Origin: Pirellulaceae bacterium
GTDB taxonomy: Bacteria > Planctomycetota > Planctomycetia > Pirellulales > Pirellulaceae
DNA: 64,000 nucleotides
Reading direction: 5' to 3'
NCBI GenBank assembly: GCA_028280445.1
Contig: JANQLU010000048.1
Location: 42,823 to 106,822 of the forward strand
The notes beneath the pieces were generated by a model. That model was not told the origin of the DNA. It saw nothing but the letters and a program-made list of their open reading frames with translations, and made no database searches. The position numbers were made by a program, and so were the translations under genes. Below are positions 47,601 to 53,871 of this stretch, piece by piece; position 1 is the first letter of the stretch, and every line of letters starts with the position of its first letter.

Positions 47601-49798
47601 GGAGATATCCGCATGTCCGTGGCCGAACCTATCGTCACGCACAATTGGAATATGCCGGCAAACCGATCGGTGTCGGCAGCTCGTCGCCGGTCAAGAACAT
47701 CGAAATCGGCCAACGCGTTCAAGTCCGTGTTGACCTCTACGAATCGTACAACCATAAAACGTTTACGGTCGTCGAAGAATTTATACCAGCCGGATTTATT
47801 CTGGCCGATGGTTCGTTGAGAGGCAGTTTCCAACACCATGTCATCGATGGCGATCGGATTACGATGTATTACCGACCTGGCCAATCGGTTCAGGATTTTA
47901 GCTACGAGTTGATCGGCTATGCCACCGGTACCTATCGCATTTTGCCAACGACGATTCGCGACCAGTTTAAACCGCAAAAAATGCGGATTGGTCAGAAAAC
48001 GGAACTGACCGTTCTCAAACCTGGCACAAAATCGACTGATCCTTACGTGATGAACGACAATGAGCGATTCCGATTGGCTCAACTCAATTTCAAAGACGGT
48101 CATTACAAACAGGCGAAAGAATATCTGACTCACCTGTACAACAAAAAACACCGTTCCAACGAACGCGAACTCGCACGAATGTTGTTGTGGATTTATACGA
48201 CCAAGGGATTCTATGATTCGCAACAGATCGTCGACGTTTTCGAAATCCTTCGCGAACGTTATCCAAGCCTGGAAATTCCGTTCGATAAAATCTTGAAAGT
48301 CGGACAGGCTTACCGTGACATTGGCGAATTCGAACGCGCCTATCAAATTTACCGGGCCACGATCGATGCCAGTTTTATTAACGACAGCAATGTTTCGGCA
48401 GTGCTCGAAGACGAAGGTCAATTCCTCGGTTCGATCGACTATCAAGAAAATCTGTGGCGCGAGTATCCTGACACGGCTCAGGTCGTTACCAGTTACTTTG
48501 CGATCTCACAGGCGCTTTACCAAAAAGCTCCAAACGCTGCGGCACTGGCGAAACAACAACGACAAATCGCCATCAACCGCGGTGAAGAACCTCCGAAATC
48601 GGCGCCGGACAAAGTCTCGATGCTCAAAGAAACGATTCGGTTGTTGTCCGAGTTCATGACGCTCTATCCCGATCGTCCATTGGCCGATGATGCGGCATTC
48701 AGTATGGCCAACGCGTTGTTGGATCTCAAACAGTACGAGACCGTCGTTCAGGCTTGCGAACGATTCTATGATCGATTCGAAACGAGTGATTTTCGCAGTG
48801 GTTTCCAATACATGGCAGCCTTGGGCCATTTCTGGCAACGGGATTATGCAGCAGCGTTGACTTCTGCTAAATCGGTCGCCGAAGGCACCAGCAAAGACCG
48901 CGATTTTGCACGATACATCATCGGGCAAATTTATCACGCCGAGAATAAACCCAAGGACGCAATCGAGTGGTATCAAAAAGTTGCCAAGTTGTATGTCGAT
49001 GCCAAACAAGCGATCAATTACTTCGAGGCCAAACATGTATCGCTGAAAGAAGTTAATATTTTCCGACCCGGCAAATCGGTCGATGTTGAAATCTCGTATC
49101 GCAATATCAAAGAAGCTCGTTGCCAGGTCTACAAAGTTGACCTCATGCGACTTTACCTGCGTGAAAAAAATCTCTCCAATGTCACTAAAGTGAACCTGGC
49201 TGGCATCAAACCGTTGCTGACCAAAACAGTTCAGTTGGGCGACGGAAAAGATTACGTGGATCAAAAACGCAAAATCAAATTGGACCTGAAAGACGAAGGT
49301 GCTTATTTGATCATTTGCCGCGGTGACGATTTATTCAGCAGTGCTTTGGCATTAATCACTCCGCTGAAAATCGAAGTCCAGGAAGAAAAAACCAGCGGCC
49401 GCGTCCGTGCGAACGTCATCGACGTGTCGACCAAACAGTACGTTCCGGAAGTTCACGTCAAAGCCATTGGTACGGCCGACAAAGAATTCCGATCCGGCGA
49501 CACCGACCTGCGTGGCATCTTTGTCGCCGACAACCTGCGCGGCAAAGCGACCGTCATCGCCCGCGTCGGCGACGCCCGCTACGCCTTTTACCGCGGCACG
49601 GAGTGGTTAGGCCAACCGCAAAATGTTCCACAAAACAGACGCAACGTGCAGCAACAAAGCAAACAAAAGAAATCGAAATTGGATTACCAGCAAAACCTTC
49701 GAAACCAAAACAACATCATCCAACGCGGCAATTACCAACAGTTCGACCAACTCCGCCGCGGGAAAAATAAAGGTGTCGAAGTGCAAAAGGCGAAGTAG
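41690..49798 (+). CDS. Giant alpha-2-macroglobulin-like secreted protein with TPRs
   Basis: 2702 aa. Signal peptide (about 1-28, FIVTLMLLSAHLFAAS). Residues about 35-590 are TPR-like helical repeats (FNKYINRFPNGPNWA, KFEEFLTKHPLDSRA). From about 590 come macroglobulin-type beta domains (YIYTDRPAYQPGQTVKLRGI is the classic MG segment), then the A2M core (PEAGWWNGSIVTNEKGEAEV, about 1417) and an alpha/alpha-toroid region (about 1630-1920). Where thioester members have CxEQ this reads SRCIFPPPPSWG, so the thioester is absent. Further TPRs at about 2120-2450, then a beta tail ending in an Asn/Gln-rich stretch. Bacterial A2Ms trap proteases in the periplasm; no pbpC partner is present. Single-gene unit. 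Confidence 0.88.
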   Translation: MSRFKTHFATAPAIFIVTLMLLSAHLFAASHITDEKKPDPLQDAKAAMRAANYADAIRLIDIALKEKLENADEAWYLKSLAHFYSNQYTESTDASSKIISDFGESSWFRKARFLKARALVAQRKFKEAELIYEAEAERLLSSTRKHEIASVIIKFAEALSKKPGPNELDLPPPDFNKAYKLYGQVLTMEIGRPLRDKVMFQQARAIFQARNYGAAINHFRAYLAEFDPDWTGNVGSVARMSNRKRENPKPAGKHILQARFHLVDAQVKANQKSIARVNAEDLLKMLKATDDDKLNKLQSDTAWLLVLSYSMPNPALSELEKAVSVARDFAKDYPGHPRSVQAAWLIPNSYSARGYADKAIAEFEKFIKGDGFTLPAGDKATDKLDDLKLSPAELRDQWQKLAMFQIGQIRYRQKEYDQAIDIFNKYINRFPNGPNWANCQRNIVDARYFAALELTTEKKHDQARTKFEEFLTKHPLDSRAPQILFLFGQMDFVKAMELESDKADKKKIDAAYRATIDRWQRLVSKYPGTQQSSLALYRIAMIYEEKLGELDNALQAYRRLNWGRSAANARLRVAKMTEKHLTVTTERKYRTDESVFVKLNSRNLKKVKVKQYFLDLEAYFRKTHSVGRVDALDIDLIQPDKTWEVNIDAYAKYTPIEQTVEIPFGDRKAGVCLINVSTDDLQATTLVIRSDIDVIVKSSRREVLVFVQNMLAGKPAKDVNLLVSDGKSVFATGKTDKDGIFRGKFDKLKSANDVRVFAFENGSVASNLLNLNGLKFSSGLSPKGYIYTDRPAYQPGQTVKLRGIIRDVADGVYVAPKDEKYFVQISDSAGRVLWTQPVTLNEFGSFHTEFPLDGRTPLGNYTIAVSKPDCGTYASNFYVQKFKLEKLKLEIESDQKVYFRGEKVKLTVKANYYWGQPVAKKSIRYSLPDGRILVGKTDDQGQLKFEFDTTGMLSGTRLNFQASIEGENVSANHGVMLATQGFVIKVKPNRKLVLSGEPLDIEIQTNTPDGKPVGRELTMTVLRRSMAKANQVTAGVPWIKSTSQATEEKTVIERKVTTDEKTGKVTINLADKALQDGGQYIIRVSGEDRFKQVVSGQSAYFVSDDEDKTKLRFFAKTDTLQVGRKSDLRLHSRVDAKLALVTFEGETIIGHRILPLKKGYNPISLDIDHEHFPNFRVAVSMMDDRTLRAAHKDFKVQRQLNVAVKPLAESYQPGQTGKVQLKITDQLGRPVRGELSLSLVDEALFAMFADSTPDILQFFQNDAYRYAEFRLGSSCNFSYTATTRKVLKEYTTELHRLQEQTLADVKMKQLEKQLQSQSEVAKILSINKELNEMRKRRIDKGIVLAPKAADRDFESPMLQPAAPGVDDPNGFGPGNMNPGKPNRSNSRGGKRRADGKDRFRNSKGGQGQTQPPRQELPEAGWWNGSIVTNEKGEAEVEIPMPDTTTQWRLTARGATVKTLVGQSTANVLTRKDFFVSIKSRRQLMEGDSLNVIVRSHNLTDYTGGVKLKLTFFGGDKFENKLAERTIDATIAKQGVVESVFDSVKVPTASRIKIQVDATAGDLTDSLATIVPVRPWGLEFAAQTGGTSKGDATAIVNLPGGRDYSTRWMTISIGANLQRSIIDMAIRPGTRHLHPELTSRCIFPPPPSWGRTPGSDLLAVVAALDYAQQVKAPIADINELQQRARSLVSTLVVTQRNDGAWTWRGSHNNTDWAVASTSFWALCEAKKLGIKVNDNAFAKAQNYLKNRFKSVSQNDNDAKSIILHALSCNNAADFAHVNRIHRERNSLSAPALAYTALAFINLKRSDFAKELIDLIEAKNEKLNSRTVWMGSKRHPWMNDRVEATAVAALAMMKVRPESEKIEQAIKFLLHRQGAWGFSPAKAHGPAITALCYYYRKGKFATNDYELEIKVNGKAFTSIISKKSLGNLLLSVPNDLLADGENTVEFNVKGRGEFTYAVSMRGFSKDLKDPNSWRYPHVRGRTYRHAQLEYAGKPIGVGSSSPVKNIEIGQRVQVRVDLYESYNHKTFTVVEEFIPAGFILADGSLRGSFQHHVIDGDRITMYYRPGQSVQDFSYELIGYATGTYRILPTTIRDQFKPQKMRIGQKTELTVLKPGTKSTDPYVMNDNERFRLAQLNFKDGHYKQAKEYLTHLYNKKHRSNERELARMLLWIYTTKGFYDSQQIVDVFEILRERYPSLEIPFDKILKVGQAYRDIGEFERAYQIYRATIDASFINDSNVSAVLEDEGQFLGSIDYQENLWREYPDTAQVVTSYFAISQALYQKAPNAAALAKQQRQIAINRGEEPPKSAPDKVSMLKETIRLLSEFMTLYPDRPLADDAAFSMANALLDLKQYETVVQACERFYDRFETSDFRSGFQYMAALGHFWQRDYAAALTSAKSVAEGTSKDRDFARYIIGQIYHAENKPKDAIEWYQKVAKLYVDAKQAINYFEAKHVSLKEVNIFRPGKSVDVEISYRNIKEARCQVYKVDLMRLYLREKNLSNVTKVNLAGIKPLLTKTVQLGDGKDYVDQKRKIKLDLKDEGAYLIICRGDDLFSSALALITPLKIEVQEEKTSGRVRANVIDVSTKQYVPEVHVKAIGTADKEFRSGDTDLRGIFVADNLRGKATVIARVGDARYAFYRGTEWLGQPQNVPQNRRNVQQQSKQKKSKLDYQQNLRNQNNIIQRGNYQQFDQLRRGKNKGVEVQKAK

Positions 49799-50287
49799 GC
49801 GACCGACGCAGCAACAATTTGGAACGCGAAAGCGTATGAGCAGGACAGCGCGTTCCGGGAAGGCGTGTTCCGGGAGGGCGTGTTCCAGGAGGGCGAGGCT
49901 CCTGCCGAGCCGTGGGCATCGAAAAAAAGAAGGCGATATTTTTGATGCAGAACTTGGTGGGTGCCACTGGTCTCTGCCAGTGCTGTGGGGTACTAAACCA
50001 CCCACAACGCTGTCATAACTTGAATTTGATCTCAGTGTTTGATGCCAAGGAAACCGCAATCACTGGCTGGGCCAGTGCCACCCAATCCTCGCTGGTTGAG
50101 GATCGATGTAGGGCCGGTTCCCACCGGCCAATCCAAACGCGGTCGGAGGGATCCGGCCTTACTGTTGCTATGCGTTAGGTGCCACCCGGCGTCTCAAAAC
50201 TGGCGCGCTGCAACGGCTCGGCAGGAGCCTCGCCCTCCCGAACATCTACAACCTACCACCTACCACCTACTTCCTACTTCCTACCAC
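49799..50287. other. Repeat-filled intergenic region
   Basis: About 490 nt holding family B (49888-49911, 50215-50239), family C (49957-49982, 50061-50083), family D (about 50107-50165) and the beginning of a heptamer tract. No gene. Confidence 0.7.
49888..50239. repeat. Cluster of repeat families B, C and D
   Basis: Family B copies at 49888-49911 and, inverted, 50215-50239 bracket two family C palindromes (49957-49982, 50061-50083) and a family D unit (GGGCCGGTTCCCACCGGCC, about 50110). The nested order suggests successive insertions. Confidence 0.75.
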
Positions 50288-50312
50288 CTACTTCCTACCA
50301 CCTACTCCCTGC
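50249..50312. repeat. Heptamer tandem repeat (CTACCAC/CTACTTC)
   Basis: About nine 7-bp units alternating between CTACCAC and CTACTTC. The right part encodes the last residues and stop of the phosphoesterase gene on the minus strand. Confidence 0.75.
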
Positions 50313-51967
50313 CCTCTCTCCTCATAAACTCGAATAATCTTGTTGCTTTGGAACACACGTCCATGTAAATCCGTCGTCCGGATGGTCAATAGATGATGGC
50401 CGGGTTTCAAATTGCTTGGCAATCTTCCGTTCCAAATATGTGTCGAGACTTTTGGTTTTGCCAATGCCGGTTCGATCAGTGGCTGAACCTTTAACTCTTT
50501 GTCGTAGGTTTTCTGATACCGCGGATCGACTTGATTTTTTTTGTTCAGCAACCGCCATTGATCTGCATTGTCGATTCGCATCTCGACTTTTGATTTTTCC
50601 GATCCGTTGAAGACGTTGACATGAACTTTTGTTTCACTCAACTTGCTGACTTCGATTTCGTCGTCGACCGTGATTTCCATTTGGTATAACTTGCTCCGCC
50701 CAGCCGCTTTGAAATCAAGTTGATAGTTGTCTCCGTCAAATGACAAAATCGAATACCCATTGGGCGCGCCATCTGCCATCGTGGTGTGGGGAATTCCTCG
50801 CTCATCTTTTTGACCCGACCACCAACTGCCAGACACCGTGACGTTGATGATGTGATGATGTGGTTTTTCGCCACGCCAGCCGTCTGCCTTTTTCAAAAAC
50901 CGGTGGGCGTGATAGTGTGTGTGGCCTGACATCGAGATGCACAACGGACGTTTTTCGATCAATCGATACAGCTCCTGAGCATCCGAACAACCGGTAATAG
51001 GAATGTGCATCAACAGAACAACCATTTGATTTTCGTCGATCAAACTCAAATCTTTTTTGAGCCACTCCAGTTGCTGCTTGCCAAATCCGCCAGCATAACG
51101 AGGTTTTCCGCGCTCGCCTTTCTTCGGCACAATCCAATCGATGTTATCCAACACAACAAAATGAACTTGTCCGTAATTGAACGAGTAATAGCTGGGGCCG
51201 TAAACACTTTCAAACGTCTCGTTCACGTGCTTGCGACTTTTCGCATCGAAGTTAATGTCGTGGTTGCCGATCACGTTGTACCAAGGAATACCCGCCATTC
51301 CGATCGTTCGGTTTTGAGCAGGAAACATATTCAAATCGTCGAACAGAATATCACCGAGTGTTACACCAAACGCCGCTTTGGTTCCAATCAATTCCTTGAC
51401 GACGTCGTTGGCGACATAGCCGAGCTCTTTCATATTGCGAGATTGCGGATCCGCAAACATCACGGCTTCGAATTTGTCAGGCTCATCCTGTTTGTATAAC
51501 GGAAAATCGATCGACTCGGGTAATTTTCCAGTCGGTTTAACGCCGGGAAATTTTTGTTTGGGAGAACCGTCTGGTTTGTGAATGTAATAGAATTTCGGAA
51601 TTTTATTTTTGTCCAGGACGGTTCGGCGCCCGCGTGGTTTAATGATAAAGATGATGGAATCGTCTTCTACTTCGATTTCATAACGACCCTTTGCATTGGT
51701 TTGAACAATGTCGGTTCCATTGGAAACCAGAACACCGGGTTGCAGGATGTCGCCTTCGTTGTATTTGGCGTCCTCATTCACATCGACGTAAACAATTCCA
51801 GTAGCGGTTTCCGTTTTTTTGTTTTCCGTCGTTTTGTTATCCGATTCCTGTTTGACGACCTTGGCCCGCTCTTTTTTTTGTTTGTCCAATTCACGGGATT
51901 CTTGCGCCAAACCAGAGCTGAGAATAACGGCCGCCAAAAAAATCGCACTAAGAATTCGTCCTGACAT
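50288..51967 (-). CDS. Secreted calcineurin-like phosphoesterase
   Basis: 559 aa from ATG 51967 (signal MSGRILSAIFLAAVILSSGLA; the frame is open 60 nt further). A charged linker is followed by an SdrD-like/MetallophosN beta domain (YVDVNEDAKYNEGDILQPGV), the phosphoesterase core with FADPQ, GDILFDD, GNHD, LLMHIP and SGHTHYH metal ligands, and a C-terminal beta domain. Probably a periplasmic dinuclear-metal phosphatase or phosphodiesterase. The last residues (ERGQGVGGRK) are read from a heptamer repeat, so the C-terminus may be newly acquired. Confidence 0.87.
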   Translation of the reverse strand: MSGRILSAIFLAAVILSSGLAQESRELDKQKKERAKVVKQESDNKTTENKKTETATGIVYVDVNEDAKYNEGDILQPGVLVSNGTDIVQTNAKGRYEIEVEDDSIIFIIKPRGRRTVLDKNKIPKFYYIHKPDGSPKQKFPGVKPTGKLPESIDFPLYKQDEPDKFEAVMFADPQSRNMKELGYVANDVVKELIGTKAAFGVTLGDILFDDLNMFPAQNRTIGMAGIPWYNVIGNHDINFDAKSRKHVNETFESVYGPSYYSFNYGQVHFVVLDNIDWIVPKKGERGKPRYAGGFGKQQLEWLKKDLSLIDENQMVVLLMHIPITGCSDAQELYRLIEKRPLCISMSGHTHYHAHRFLKKADGWRGEKPHHHIINVTVSGSWWSGQKDERGIPHTTMADGAPNGYSILSFDGDNYQLDFKAAGRSKLYQMEITVDDEIEVSKLSETKVHVNVFNGSEKSKVEMRIDNADQWRLLNKKNQVDPRYQKTYDKELKVQPLIEPALAKPKVSTHIWNGRLPSNLKPGHHLLTIRTTDLHGRVFQSNKIIRVYEERGQGVGGRK

Positions 51968-52085
51968 TTCCACGTCCCATTGATGTTTGTCTTCCGGATT
52001 TTCCCTTTTCAAGCATATCTCATACAAACGGCAAAGTCGATTGGAAATGGCTCGTGAGCGATTAAGTTTTGGAGATAGAAATCAA

Positions 52086-52153
52086 AAGTGCGAAGCGTGC
52101 ACGAGGGACCGTTTTTCAAGCCGCTTGTAGTCCCTCGCTGACGCTTCGCACTT
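52086..52153. repeat. Inverted repeat (family G)
   Basis: AAGTGCGAAGCGTGCACGAG at 52086 and GTCCCTCGCTGACGCTTCGC at 52130-52153 pair almost fully across a 20-nt loop. Confidence 0.8.
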
Positions 52154-52214
52154 ACGATTTTCCCTCTTCAACTTTAATCAGCCACGACCTGAAAATGTAA
52201 CACTTGGTTGTTTG

Positions 52215-52243
52215 TTGACGTGTCAATGACTAACATATATTAA
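52215..52243 (+). promoter_or_regulatory. Candidate sigma-70-type promoter
   Basis: TTGACG (52215-52220), 17-nt spacer, TATTAA (52238-52243), about 50 nt before the next start codon. Confidence 0.45.
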
Positions 52244-52290
52244 CGAAAATAATCGCATTTCAATCTTATGGTCTTAAACCTTTTTCACTC

Positions 52291-52704
52291 ATGATGGAAT
52301 TTACCGAAGCGGAACTCGAAGCCTATCTCGAAGAATCGCTGGATCCAACGCGGGCCGCGGAGCTGGAAAAAGCGCTGCGGGAAGATGAAGCGTTGGTTCA
52401 AAAGCTTTCCTACCTGAATTGCCGGCGAGATGCGGGAATTCATACATTGGGTGAAATCTGGCGGCGAAACCAATTGGGTGTCCCGCCTGGCAAAAAAATT
52501 CGCGAGTTCATTATGGGACTCACGACACCCGAGGAAACGGAATACATCCAATTTCGACTCGAAATTCTTCGCTGCCCGTTTACGATTGCCTGCTGGAAAG
52601 ACTTGAGTGAAAAACAACTGGTCGATGCCGAAGATGATATCCAGTCGCGGCGAAAAAAATATTTCGACTCTAGTGCGGGAATGCTTCGCCCAAAAGACGA
52701 TTAG
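52291..52704 (+). CDS. Conserved-looking small cytoplasmic protein, unknown
   Basis: 137 aa. No signal or membrane segment. The N-terminus (MEFTEAELEAYLEESLDPTR followed by AAELEKALREDEALVQKLSY) resembles the start of anti-sigma factors of the zf-HC2 type, but the His-x3-Cys-x2-Cys motif is absent. A basic middle and the segment EYIQFRLEILRCPFTIACWK follow. It stands alone on the plus strand with its own candidate promoter. Function unknown. Either of two adjacent ATGs may start it. Confidence 0.65.
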   Translation: MMEFTEAELEAYLEESLDPTRAAELEKALREDEALVQKLSYLNCRRDAGIHTLGEIWRRNQLGVPPGKKIREFIMGLTTPEETEYIQFRLEILRCPFTIACWKDLSEKQLVDAEDDIQSRRKKYFDSSAGMLRPKDD

Positions 52705-52798
52705 CTAACATTTCAACGATTACCTAACATTCCAATCCGCGATAGATTGGACCCTTGGAATCTCTAGCTGCCTCAAAAACGTTCGAATGACGCAGTGA

Positions 52799-53236
52799 CT
52801 AAAAATCAACGGCTAGTCCGCTGCCAAATATTCGCGGCTTGCCGTCCTTTTTGTACAAAATCACTTTTTTGTGCATAGCCGCCTGGTCCAAACCTTTTTC
52901 CAATTTCCAATTCCCTTTGGCGCCTTGCTTTTCAAAATTTTCACAAGCATATGCAAACTTGCGGCCAGATTCTCCAAACGAATTACAAAACTGCAACATT
53001 TCCGGCCAACCTGAAGGCGGGCGGCCATTGCGCTGATAGAAATCGATGAAAGCGGCATGAAATAGTTTCGTATCCGGAATCCGTTCTTCACCTTCTTCGA
53101 ACCCGTCATCGTTTGTCGGGTTTTCCAGTTCGTCGATACGCGCTTCGACCCGCGCTGAATACGTTCCAAAATCGCATCCCGAAAAAACACACATTAACAA
53201 TGCCAGCAACAAACCTATCGCTTTGAAAATCTGCAT
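52799..53236 (-). CDS. Small lipoprotein, unknown
   Basis: 145 aa. Lipoprotein signal MQIFKAIGLLLALLMCVFSGC with lipobox FSGC. The rest is a soluble domain of about 120 residues (KLFHAAFIDFYQRNGRPPSG then WPEMLQFC, and GSGLAVDF at the end) without a recognised family. It begins 21 nt downstream of the VOC gene, so the two may be cotranscribed. Confidence 0.7.
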   Translation of the reverse strand: MQIFKAIGLLLALLMCVFSGCDFGTYSARVEARIDELENPTNDDGFEEGEERIPDTKLFHAAFIDFYQRNGRPPSGWPEMLQFCNSFGESGRKFAYACENFEKQGAKGNWKLEKGLDQAAMHKKVILYKKDGKPRIFGSGLAVDF

Positions 53237-53257
53237 CTTGCCTGGTTCCTCGAAAAA

Positions 53258-53632
53258 TTATTTTGGTTGAATAATTGCCATCACGGCGCCCGCTGGATCT
53301 TGGATCACGGCCATTGTGCCAAACGAACCCATGTCGCGGGCTTCACACACTATTTTACCACCAAGTTCACGACAGTTTTTCAGACTCTTGTCGAGATTTT
53401 CAACATTCACATAAATTAACCACTGTGACGGTATCGAATTGTTAGGACCTTTTTTGTGACAAATGCCACCAACGGGATCTTCTGAGCCAGCTGGAGACAT
53501 ACAATAATCTTGATAGTCCCCCATGTCAGTCGCTGTTGAGTCCCAACCGACAACGTTTTCATAAAACTCGCGAACCTCTTCGGCATTTTCCACAGTCAAA
53601 TCAAACCAACCGACTAATCCAGATTTTTTCAT
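53258..53632 (-). CDS. VOC (glyoxalase/bleomycin-resistance-like) family protein
   Basis: 124 aa from ATG 53632 (the frame is open 63 nt further upstream but without a better start). Two beta-alpha-beta-beta-beta modules: GWFDLTVENAEEVREFYENV and WLIYVNVENLDKSLKNCREL, with the closing FGTMAVIQDPAGAVMAIIQP. Family members are metal-dependent lyases, dioxygenases or binding proteins; the precise activity cannot be read. Confidence 0.88.
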   Translation of the reverse strand: MKKSGLVGWFDLTVENAEEVREFYENVVGWDSTATDMGDYQDYCMSPAGSEDPVGGICHKKGPNNSIPSQWLIYVNVENLDKSLKNCRELGGKIVCEARDMGSFGTMAVIQDPAGAVMAIIQPK

Positions 53633-53871
53633 GATGATGTTTTCTTGTAAAAACTTGAGGCTGTCGTAAACCGCTCGACTCCATCTGACGATCAAATCGT
53701 CGCGATCGAAATGTATTGGCGATGGTCATTCGCAATTCAGAGCATGATAGAAAAATCTATGGTTTTTCAACAGCGTTGTCGAGCAGGAACCGGCATCGTG
53801 GTATTCCCTCATTCGAATTTAGGTGCAAAAAGAAGGTTGCCAGGACCCGACACTGGGAAATACAGTGGCGT

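Larger units (their letters stand above)
51968..52290. other. Divergent intergenic region with inverted repeat and promoter
   Basis: About 320 nt between the phosphoesterase and a rightward small gene. Holds the inverted repeat 52086-52153 and a candidate promoter 52215-52243. Nothing else. Confidence 0.55.
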
